A DNA stretch of 64,000 nt, taken from assembly GCF_900156155.1 (NCBI RefSeq), contig NZ_FTMD01000020.1, forward strand, positions 1 through 64,000. The letters run 5' to 3'. Under the pieces are notes generated by a model that did not search any database, was not told the DNA's origin, and was given only the letters and a program-made list of their open reading frames with translations. The first letter of the stretch is position 1; the number at the start of each line of letters is the position of its first letter. The position numbers and the translations under genes are program-made. The stretch is from Aromatoleum tolulyticum. GTDB lineage: Bacteria; Pseudomonadota; Gammaproteobacteria; Burkholderiales; Rhodocyclaceae. Positions 23,730 through 32,000 of the stretch are shown piece by piece.

Positions 23730-25325
23730 TCACTCCTGCACGGTGTCGAGGCGCACGTAGCGGCCGGTGGGGCGGAACACGCGCTTCTGCGCATCCACGC
23801 CGACAATGTGGGCGCCGGGCGCGCCGATGCGCTGCCCCGGGCCGAAACCGATGGCGGGCGTCACGCCCGTCTGGAAGCCGTGCATGTTCTCCAGCGCGGT
23901 GACGAACTTGTCGCGGCTGGCGTCGCGCCCGGCGCGCTTGAAGCCTTCCACCATCACCAGCGCCGCGGCATAGGCACCGACCTGGAAGGCGGGGTGGCGA
24001 TCGCCCGCGCCGCTGCGTTCGCGCACCGCGCGTAGCGCGCCCGCCCCCTGCGGGCTCCAGTCCTGCGGCAGCGTCGGATAGGCGATGAACACGCGCTCGG
24101 CCTGCGCCGCGGGCAGCTGCAGCGCGGACGGGCCGACCTGGTTGGCGGCCGCGAACATCCACGGCGGTGCCTTCTGCAGCGGCGCCTGCGCGGCGAGCGC
24201 GCCGAAGTCGGCGTCGCGGCCGATGAAGAACACCGCCTGCGCCCCCTGCCCGGCCACTGCCGTACCCACGCCGGCCGCGTCGAACGCGCCGGGCACGTAG
24301 GCATAAGCGCGCACCTGCGACCAGCCGCGGCGCGCAAGGCGCTCGGCGAGTGCGCTGGCGATGGCGCCACTGCGGGCTTCGTCCGGATGCACGATCGCGG
24401 CGGGCGGATTCGTCAGCTTGAGCGCCGTGGCGGCGTATTCGCCGAGCGCGCCGAGCTGCTCGCCAAGACCGGGCAGGGGGTCGAACACGAAACGGCCGCC
24501 GCTGCCCGCGAGATGGGCGAGCGGACCAACCACGGGCATGCGCGCGAAATCGGCGATTTCGCCCAACCGCCCCTCCAGCGCCGGCACCAGCGGCGCGACG
24601 ACGGCAAACACCTGCTCCTCCTCCATGAGGCGGCGCAGCGCGACTTCGGCGCCCGCCGCATCCGGGCCGGGGTCGGCGACCACCAGCTCGATGCGCCGGC
24701 CATGCACGCCGCCGCCGGCATTCACGGCATCGAAGGTGCCGCGCAGGATCGCCGTGACGGTCTTGCCGAGTTCGGCCAGCGGCCCGGTAGCCGGTTGCAG
24801 CGTGCCGACGCGCACGCTGTCCGCGAGCAGGCCCGGATCGCCATCGTCCTCGAGGCGCTTCAGGTAGGCCGTCAGGTCGTCGACGTCGCGCGCCGACATC
24901 ACGAAGCGCGGCATCGCCGGGTCGAGCCGGTTGCCGCCCGCGTCGACCCCGGTGGAAATGGCCCGCGCGAAGCTCGCGGCGTCGTAGGCCGGCCGTTCGC
25001 GCCCGTTTTCGAGCCGCTGGCCGTAAGAGAGGGCAAGCCGCCGCCAGGTGATGTCGGGCGGGCGCACGCCCCCCTCGCGCCGCCCGCGGCCATCAGCGCC
25101 GTGGCAGTTGGCACACGGCACCACCGTTGCCGGTATTGCCGTGTCCGCGCCACCGACGCGGGCCGCTATGCTGCTGCCGGAGGCGCTGCGGCCCTCGAGG
25201 AAGATCTGCTTTCCGGCCTTTTCGGAAGCAGTCAGCTCGATTGCGGCCACAGGCCCCGCGACGCATACCAGCGCGGCCATCACACCCGACCACCGTAACA
25301 GGCGGCGGCTTGCCATGATCGTCAC
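23730..25325 (-). CDS. Cytochrome c fused to ABC-type periplasmic ligand-binding domain
   Basis: A 531-aa exported protein: signal peptide (about 1-29), then a monohaem cytochrome c domain with CANCH (C71, C74, H75) and a likely methionine ligand in the PAMPRFVMS region near 140. Residues 165-531 are a type I periplasmic-binding protein of the branched-chain amino acid/urea class (VRVGTLQPATGPLAELGKTV, AVVAPLVPALEGRLGEIADF, AYAYVPGAFDAAGVGTAVAGQGAQAVFF, read in parts). A haem on a ligand-binding fold could sense or receive electrons with a small ligand. GTG 25325 overlaps the SCO stop (GTGA); ATG 25316 is the alternative. In the mof genes of Leptothrix a haem-binding protein (mofC) is also recalled. 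Confidence 0.85.
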   Translation of the reverse strand: MTIMASRRLLRWSGVMAALVCVAGPVAAIELTASEKAGKQIFLEGRSASGSSIAARVGGADTAIPATVVPCANCHGADGRGRREGGVRPPDITWRRLALSYGQRLENGRERPAYDAASFARAISTGVDAGGNRLDPAMPRFVMSARDVDDLTAYLKRLEDDGDPGLLADSVRVGTLQPATGPLAELGKTVTAILRGTFDAVNAGGGVHGRRIELVVADPGPDAAGAEVALRRLMEEEQVFAVVAPLVPALEGRLGEIADFARMPVVGPLAHLAGSGGRFVFDPLPGLGEQLGALGEYAATALKLTNPPAAIVHPDEARSGAIASALAERLARRGWSQVRAYAYVPGAFDAAGVGTAVAGQGAQAVFFIGRDADFGALAAQAPLQKAPPWMFAAANQVGPSALQLPAAQAERVFIAYPTLPQDWSPQGAGALRAVRERSGAGDRHPAFQVGAYAAALVMVEGFKRAGRDASRDKFVTALENMHGFQTGVTPAIGFGPGQRIGAPGAHIVGVDAQKRVFRPTGRYVRLDTVQE

Positions 25326-26008
25326 CGTCCCATGCTCACCTTGGCCACGGGCTCGGTGAGCACCTTCAGCCGTTCGGCGATCGCCGGCGGCGGTGCGTCG
25401 GGACGGATCTTGTTCCAGCGCTTGGTCGCGACGTCGCCAGCGATCAGCAGCGTGGAATGTTCCTCGGCGCTGCTGCCGAGCTGGCCGAGGCGGCTCAGCA
25501 CGAAGTCGACCCTGGCCTTGTCGCCGGTGAGGAAGATCCAGTTCGGGTTGTCGGCCTCGTTCTTCGCCGCGAAGGCCTTCAGCGAAGCCGGCGTGTCGTT
25601 CAGCGGATCGCTGCTGATCGAGATGAAATGCACCTTGCGCGCGGCCTCCTCGCCCAGCGCGTCGCGCACCTCCTTGAGCTTGCGCGTGATCAGCGGGCAG
25701 GCGTCCTTGCAGTTCGTATAGACGACGTTGAGCATCACGACGCGGTCCTTCAGCACGTCGCTGTAGAACTGCACCTTGCGCCCGTTCTGGTCGACCAGCT
25801 CGGTGTCGGTGAAGTAGGCGCGCGCGTCGTGCGTGCCGCCGCCGGTGGCCGGCGGCGTGACGACCTGCGCGGCCGGTTGCGCGGAGGCCGCCGCCGGGGC
25901 GGCGCCGTGCTCGGCATGCTTGTCGCCGTGCGCGAAGGCACCGGGCGCGGCGGCCAGCCCGAGGGCCGCGAGGGATGCGAGAAGAAGGGTGCGGCGTGCT
26001 GCGTTCAT
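25322..26008 (-). CDS. SCO1/SenC family copper chaperone (second copy)
   Basis: A 228-aa exported thioredoxin-fold protein. Signal peptide MNAARRTLLLASLAALGLAAAPGAFA, a His-containing linker (HGDKHAEHG), then the SCO core with the copper-binding CKDAC (C100, C104) and the conserved histidine H185 (EEHSTLLIAG). SCO proteins deliver copper to CuA of cytochrome oxidases or act as thiol-disulfide partners; inside this gene train, loading of the multicopper oxidase is the simpler guess. Start at ATG 26008 with GGGAG. It follows the other SCO gene after 4 bases and overlaps the cytochrome gene. Confidence 0.88.
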   Translation of the reverse strand: MNAARRTLLLASLAALGLAAAPGAFAHGDKHAEHGAAPAAASAQPAAQVVTPPATGGGTHDARAYFTDTELVDQNGRKVQFYSDVLKDRVVMLNVVYTNCKDACPLITRKLKEVRDALGEEAARKVHFISISSDPLNDTPASLKAFAAKNEADNPNWIFLTGDKARVDFVLSRLGQLGSSAEEHSTLLIAGDVATKRWNKIRPDAPPPAIAERLKVLTEPVAKVSMGR

Positions 26009-26012
26009 GCTC

Positions 26013-26762
26013 TTACTCCCGGGTTGCGGCACGCGCCGCGATGAGCGATTCGACCTGTGCGACCAGCATCGCGGGGTCCGCGAAGCCGTAGAAGCGCGTC
26101 CATTTGCCGCTGCGGCCGTCGCCGACCATCATCACGACGGGGTGATCCTCGAAGTTCGGCGTCCACGTGCCCAGGCCCTTGAGCGTGTCGTTGACCGCGG
26201 TGGTGCTGCCGGTGAGCCACGACCACCCCGCGCCCGCCCCGCGGGAACGCGCGTAGTCGCGCAGGCGGGCGGGGGTGTCGCGGACCGGATCGACGGTGAG
26301 CGAGACCAGCGCGACCTCGCGCCCCACGCGCCCGCCGAGCTTCTGCTGCACCTCGCCCATGATCGCGGAGACCACCGGGCACACCGTCGTACAGCTGGTA
26401 TAGACGAAATCCATCACCACGATGCGATCGCCGATCACGTCGGCCTTGAGGCTGCGTTCGCGGCTGTTCTGGTCGAGCAGCTTCACGTCGGCGAAGCGCA
26501 CCACGACGTCCTCGGGCAGCTTCACGTCGTCGTTGGCGTGGCTGGCGTGATTCGCATGATTCGCATGGCCGCCCGCATGACCGGCGTGGGCATCGGCCGC
26601 GGCGAGCTGCGTGGGCTGCGGCTTCATCGCGTGTTCGGAATGCGCCCGCGCCAGCCCCGGAGCTATCATGCTCGCGGCCACCGTCACCGCCAGCGCGATC
26701 AGGCTGGCGCGCATGATCCGGGTCCTGCGATCGCGCTTCGTGTTCCTTGCTCCCTTCTTCAT
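26013..26762 (-). CDS. SCO1/SenC family copper chaperone (first copy), His-rich
   Basis: A 249-aa exported protein with signal peptide up to about residue 40, then a strikingly His-rich linker (residues 41-76, repeated HANHA/HAGH units), which could bind extra copper. The SCO core has CTTVC (C124, C128), the VSLTVDPVRDTPARL strand and H207 (EDHPVVMMVG). The start at 26762 is supported by GGAGG five bases upstream; the longer open frame crosses a dispersed palindromic repeat. It differs enough from the neighbouring SCO to be a distinct paralogue, so the pair may serve different copper sites or act in sequence. Confidence 0.88.
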   Translation of the reverse strand: MKKGARNTKRDRRTRIMRASLIALAVTVAASMIAPGLARAHSEHAMKPQPTQLAAADAHAGHAGGHANHANHASHANDDVKLPEDVVVRFADVKLLDQNSRERSLKADVIGDRIVVMDFVYTSCTTVCPVVSAIMGEVQQKLGGRVGREVALVSLTVDPVRDTPARLRDYARSRGAGAGWSWLTGSTTAVNDTLKGLGTWTPNFEDHPVVMMVGDGRSGKWTRFYGFADPAMLVAQVESLIAARAATRE

Positions 26763-26805
26763 CGCCCCCTCCACACTTGATCCTGATTGCCCGGGCAACC
26801 AAGTA

Positions 26806-26866
26806 CCGTTCGGGCTGAGCCTGTCGAAGCCCTGCGACTGCCCTTCGACAGGCTCAGGGCGAACGG
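26806..26866. repeat. REP-like palindromic repeat (GAGCCTGTCGAAG type)
   Basis: Two long complementary arms, CCGTTCGGGCTGAGCCTGTC... and its near-complement ending GGGCGAACGG, flank a loop of about 8 bases between the propeller and SCO genes. This core sequence is recalled as a frequent intergenic repeat in high-GC proteobacteria. It may form a stem-loop in the operon mRNA and dampen or stabilise downstream expression. Confidence 0.8.
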
Positions 26867-26905
26867 AGGTATGTGATCGATCGCCCGGTGACTTACCGAC
26901 CTTCC

Positions 26906-28858
26906 TCACTTGCCCGCCACCGCCGACACCGCGCGCAGCGTCAGGTAGGGCTTGTTCTGCGCATCCTTCAGCGCGTCCGAGTCCACATGCACGTAGTACG
27001 CGCCGGTCTCGCCGAGCTGCACCTGCGCCTCGTACACCCCGTCGCCCACCTCGCGTGCCGCGGCGCGCTGGCGCGTGCCGGCCGGGGCGACGAAGTAGCT
27101 CACCTTCAGATCCTTGATGCCGGTACGCGGCGTGTCCTTCTTGCCGGCGACGAGGCGGAAGCGCACCGTCGTCTTGCCCGGCGCCTGCACCGTCACCGGC
27201 ACGGGCAGGAACTCGAGGCGCGGCACCGCGAGCCTGGCTTCGCTGACCGCGCCCGGCTTCACCTCGGCGCTGAAGCAGTGCAGCACCTGCGGGCGGTCGA
27301 GCATGAAGGCGACGTCGAACTTGCCCGACGCCGGCAGCGTCACCTGCGTCGAGAACACGCCCGGCTCGCCCTGCTTCATCGCGCGGTCGACCACCGTCAC
27401 CGCGCGCGCCGTGTGGCCGCGGTTGAGGTAGCCGGTCATCGGCGCGTTCATGCCTTCCATGTAGAAGTAGGTGGTGTTGTTGGCGGGATTCACGACGAAC
27501 ACCGAGCCCTCGTCGTTGCGCGCCGCGAGGCTCGCCGCCAGCGGCAGATCGCCCGCCAGCTTGGGCGCCTCGCCGCCCGCGGCGAAGCTCTGCAGCACCG
27601 GCTCGCGGCCCTTGCCCAGCGAGTCCAGCTTCACCATCGTCACGCGCTCGCTCGCCAGGCCGCGCACGTAGGCGTAGCCTGCCGTGAAGGTCACCTGGTA
27701 GGGCTCGGAGGCGACCGTGATGTCATGCACGGCCTCGTCGCTGCCCGCATCGACCACCGTCGCGACGCTCTCCAGCGTGTTCAGTGCGAAGGCGAAGCGG
27801 CCGTCGGCGGTGAAGCGCACCGGCCCGAGCCCGGGCTTGGCCTGGATCACCTTGCGCGTCGCCAGCGTCTTGGCGTCGATCACGGTGATCGTGCCCGCCT
27901 GCCCGTCGGCGACGTACAGCGCCTTCGACAGCGAGGACTGCGCCACCGAGATCGGCCGCGGTCCGGTCTGCAGCTCCTTCACCTTCTGCATCGACGCGAC
28001 GTCGAACACGCTCACCGTGCCCGCATCGCGGTTGCTCACGAAGGCGTGGCGCGAGTCGTCGCTGAAGGCGATCTCGTGGTGCCCCTTGCCGGTCGCGAAC
28101 GTCTTCACCGGCTTGAAGCTGTGGGCGTCGATCACCGTGACGCCGCTCCTGTTGGGGTCGCGCGAGTTGTTGCCGACCCACACGTAGCGCCCGTCGGGCT
28201 GCACCGCGACGCGCACCGGTTCGTCACCCGCCTCCACATCCTTGACGACGCGGAAGCTCGCCGCATCGACCACCGCCACCTGGTCGGCGACCGGCATCGA
28301 CACGAACAGATGCTTGCCGTCGGGACTCTTCGCCCAGTCCACCGGCGGCCGCTTGAGCATGATGCGCGTCAGCGTGCTGGTCACGCCGCCCACCGAGGTC
28401 AGCGGGTCGATCACGCTGATGCTCGGATCCTTGTTGAGCACCAGCAGGTAATAGCTGTTGAGGTCCACCATCGGCCGCACGCCGACCACGCCCTTCAGGT
28501 AGAGCGCGATCTTGTCCTTGCATTCCTTCTGCTCGTTGAGCTTCGGGTTCGAGATCACCTGCGCGAGGTCCAGCCACGCGCCCGGTGCGAGTCCCGGCAG
28601 CCCTTTGCCGGTGTTGGCGTCGGTGATGCGGAAGCGGATGTCGGCGAGCCCGCCCTCGACCAGCTCGGCGGCATCGCCGGCCGGGCGCGCTTCGAAGTCG
28701 ATCGCCACGCCGTCGCGCACCAGGCGTCCGCTGGCCGCGGGCTTGGCATCCGCTATCGCCGACGCCGATGCGGACACGGGGGCCGGGGCAGCGACGGTCG
28801 TTCCCGACAAGGCGCACGACACCAGCAGCGATAGTGTTGCGAAGCGAAGTTTGCTCAC
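26906..28858 (-). CDS. Exported YncE/YVTN-type beta-propeller protein
   Basis: A 650-aa exported protein. Signal peptide MSKLRFATLSLLVSCALSG; a beta-sandwich-like domain (about 40-110) with ADIRFRITDANTGKGLPGL; then YVTN-type propeller blades (about 130-430) such as VAVVDAASFRVVKDVEAGDEPVRV, VTVIDAHSFKPVKTFATGKGHHEIAFS and TVSVFDVASMQKVKELQTGPRPISV, read as separate units. The C-terminal 200 residues are further beta-sandwich domains, one of them with a FRLVAGKKDTPRTGI region. Such propellers are protein-protein or metal-interaction scaffolds. GTG 28858 is preferred because GGGAG precedes it; ATG 28873 has no ribosome site. It lies between the oxidase and the SCO genes, so a role with the oxidase is inferred. 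Confidence 0.8.
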   Translation of the reverse strand: MSKLRFATLSLLVSCALSGTTVAAPAPVSASASAIADAKPAASGRLVRDGVAIDFEARPAGDAAELVEGGLADIRFRITDANTGKGLPGLAPGAWLDLAQVISNPKLNEQKECKDKIALYLKGVVGVRPMVDLNSYYLLVLNKDPSISVIDPLTSVGGVTSTLTRIMLKRPPVDWAKSPDGKHLFVSMPVADQVAVVDAASFRVVKDVEAGDEPVRVAVQPDGRYVWVGNNSRDPNRSGVTVIDAHSFKPVKTFATGKGHHEIAFSDDSRHAFVSNRDAGTVSVFDVASMQKVKELQTGPRPISVAQSSLSKALYVADGQAGTITVIDAKTLATRKVIQAKPGLGPVRFTADGRFAFALNTLESVATVVDAGSDEAVHDITVASEPYQVTFTAGYAYVRGLASERVTMVKLDSLGKGREPVLQSFAAGGEAPKLAGDLPLAASLAARNDEGSVFVVNPANNTTYFYMEGMNAPMTGYLNRGHTARAVTVVDRAMKQGEPGVFSTQVTLPASGKFDVAFMLDRPQVLHCFSAEVKPGAVSEARLAVPRLEFLPVPVTVQAPGKTTVRFRLVAGKKDTPRTGIKDLKVSYFVAPAGTRQRAAAREVGDGVYEAQVQLGETGAYYVHVDSDALKDAQNKPYLTLRAVSAVAGK

Positions 28859-28955
28859 GGTGGTCTCCCTCATTTTCAGAGGCGGCCCCAGGCCGTCCCT
28901 TGCTGCGAAATCCGTGGGATGGGGGCGCCGCCCTCGCGGCGCCCGCTCATCCGAT

Positions 28956-28992
28956 AAAAAGCCGGGGAGTCCCACTGCCATGAAGACTCCCC
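28956..28992 (-). terminator. Terminator-like hairpin after the multicopper oxidase gene
   Basis: GGGGAGTC (28964-28971) pairs perfectly with GACTCCCC (28985-28992), and a T5 run follows three bases later on the minus strand. Two further GC hairpins (28923-28942 and 29038-29064) lie in the same 239-base gap. Partial termination here would give more oxidase mRNA than mRNA of the accessory genes. Confidence 0.6.
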
Positions 28993-29097
28993 TAAAAAAC
29001 GCACCCGAAGGCGCGTTCCGGACCGTCTGCTCCGGCCGGGGCGCGGCTGGCAGAACCGCGCCCCGTGTTTGCTGCGTGATGCGTATTGCGGTGTTGC

Positions 29098-32000
29098 TTA
29101 CTGCACCCGCACGATCCCCCAGCGGCCGCCCAGGTTGCCCAGCGACTCGAAGTCGCGGTACAGGTAGTCGCCCGGGACTGCATTGGCGCCGCCTGCGCTG
29201 GCCAGGTTGAAGGTGAAGTGCGCGGCCGGCAGGATGCTCTCCTGACCGCCCAGGAACATCCCCAGCGGGTTGAACAGGATCCGCGTCGAACCCACACCGA
29301 ACTTGCGCGACGGATAACCGCTGATATCCGTGTTGTTCGCGCGGTACGGATCGCGCTGCCACACGTGGCCGTGGAGGCCGAAGGTACCCATCCGGCTGCC
29401 GCCCGACGCCTGCACCACGTGGATGCGGAAGGGCATGCCGCGGCCCACCGTCAGCACCGGGGTCTCCGGATCGCCGCCGACCAGGCTGTTGCTGTAGGCC
29501 ATGTTGGCATTGGGCACTGCAGCGAAGCCTGCACCGTTGGCGTGACCGAAGGGCGCGTCCGGAGCCTTCTGGAAGCGGTACCACAGCGGCTCGACCTTGT
29601 AGTTCACCGCCATCGCCGAGTTGTCTTCCGGATCCTCATGAATCATCGGACCTTCGGCGGCGACGTTCTCCACCGGTTCGCCATTGGCCCAACGCATGTT
29701 CAGACCCTTCGCCCACTGCAGTGCGAAGTCACGGTAGGTCGCAAGCTCCGGCTTCGAGGTCTTGGTCACCGTTGCGGCGGCGCGCATGTTGCTGTCCTCG
29801 ACCCAGGTCGATTCCGGCGGCATGGCGACGAACGCACCGTTAAGCCCCTTCTGCGTCTGCTTGACCTTGTCCGCCGGGATGATGTTGACCCCGCCGAACT
29901 CGATGCCCACCGCGGTAACGGTGTCGGTTGCCTTCTTGATGGTGGATGTCTGCGCGGAATAAGCGCGGCCCAGGTCTCCTACGTAGTATTGATAGGACGT
30001 CGTCGGGTAGGCATCGGTGGCATTCGCCCGCGGTGCGACCGTCTGCACCGGGTTGATACCCACGTTGGTCCCGTCGGACTTGGTCACGTCGTACATCAGC
30101 AGCTGGGTGTGGAGGCCAGCGTGCGCGGACGGACGCATCAGGTTGTTGTTGAAGCTGGTGGTGCCCACTGCGCCGTAACGGTCACGCACGACGACCGGCG
30201 ACATCAGGTTGGGCGACGGCAGGTCAGGCATCACCGCCGGCAGGCGGTTCTCCAGCACCACATTCACGCACTCGCCGGAGGCCGCACGCAGCACCAGGGG
30301 TTCGACCGGGACGCCGGCTTTGAGCTTGCCGGTGGTCGCATCGAGATCATCCTTGCGCACGTACATGATCGCGGTCGGGTCGTGCAGCGGTCCGGACTTG
30401 CCGCCGATGGTGATCGACTGGCCCGTCACTTCGTCGATGATGGTCGCCGCCGGGATGCTGGTCGGACGCGAGTTGTACACCAGCGTGCCGCCATTGGCGT
30501 CGAGCGCGCCGCCGACATGCTTCCCGTCACTGCCTGCCATGCCGATGTTCAGGCCGAGCGGGTTGGACAGGACGTCGTTGGCGAGCGCCACCACCACGTT
30601 GAAGTTGCGCTGCTTGACCGGCAGCACACCGAGCTTCGGATCGACGTAGTTGTTCGGGCAGATGCCGGTGAAGTCCGCCGAGTTGGTGACACCAACCGGA
30701 AGCGGGTTGTTCGGCACCGCGAACAGGTCGGGCTGCAGCTCCGCGTAGTTGCGCATCACGCCCCACGAGCCGTTCCAGTAGCCTTCGATCGATGCATTGA
30801 TCGAGTACAGGTAGTCCGCCTCGGTACGGGTCGCATCCGCATACATCGCCACCGGCATGCCGAGGCTGAACTGCTCGGAGATGCCGACCATCTGGCCGTT
30901 GCGCCAGCCGGAGTTGCCTGCCGCGCCGAAGGCCGAACCCGCCTGCAGCCACTTCACGCCGTGGATGCTGACGCTGTGCGCCTCTTCCTGGCCGCCGGCC
31001 TGCACACGGACGCGGACGGTGTCACCCGCGTAGGTACGCAGCATCGGCGTGAAGGGGTCGCCCGGCTTGTCGCCCGCCTTGTTGATGTGCGGCGGGAAGG
31101 TCGTGATGCCTCCGGTCGGGCCGGTCGCCTGCCTGATCGCGCCCGGTGCTTCGTTGAAGGCTGCGATCTTGCGGTCGGTACGGCTCTGCAGTGCATACGC
31201 CAGGTCACCTGCGAGCCCGTCCGCCTGCATCCCCGGCTTGCCGTCGGGGCCGATCTTGGTCGGGTCGTAGATGCGCAGCGCCACCGGTTCGTTGCGGTAG
31301 TTCACCACGAACATTCCGGGGTCATCCGCCGAGATCGCCTGCGGGCACGGACGGACCGGGCAACCGACCTTCTCGCCACCAGCGACGATGCGCTGCATGT
31401 CGGGGAAGATGGGCAGCGTGGTCTTCTTCGCCGGCGGGTTGATCGCGAAACGGAAGCTGTCCGGGCCGGTCGGGTACTTGACCGGGTCGGGGATGCCGTC
31501 CGGACCTGCACCGACATACACGCCGGCTTCATACGCATGCTGGAAGTCGGTGAACTCCAGGTAGAACTCGCGGTAGCTGTCATCGATCTTGTCGCCGTCG
31601 ATGTCGCCACTGCTGATCACCGCCTGCCACGAGGTCGGGCCGCCGTCTGCACGGGTGTACAGCGGAGCGCCGGTCTCGGCCTGGTACCACTTCGAGCCCG
31701 CCGGTTCGGTCAGCACGGTTGCGTACAGGCCGATCTGCTGGTGGGTCGAGGGACCATAGTGGTCATGCGTGAAGATGTTGCCGAGGCCGCGGTCGATGTT
31801 GTACTGGTTCAACAGCGGATCCGAATACCAGCGCTGCTGCGTCGTGCGTGCGCCCATCCAGTCCGGACGATTGAACTGTCCGAAGTAGGGGTGAGCCTTC
31901 GGCACGGGGCAGACGTTGGTGCCGTCGCGCGGGTCGGTCGGTTCGGTGCAATGGTTGAAGTGGCGGACCGCGTGGATGCGCTCGACGATCGCTCCCGGAG

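Noticed and set aside
26873-28834. A 653-codon plus-strand frame opposite the propeller gene
   Set aside because: His/Arg/Val-biased shadow; the other strand has a signal peptide and repeated propeller blades.
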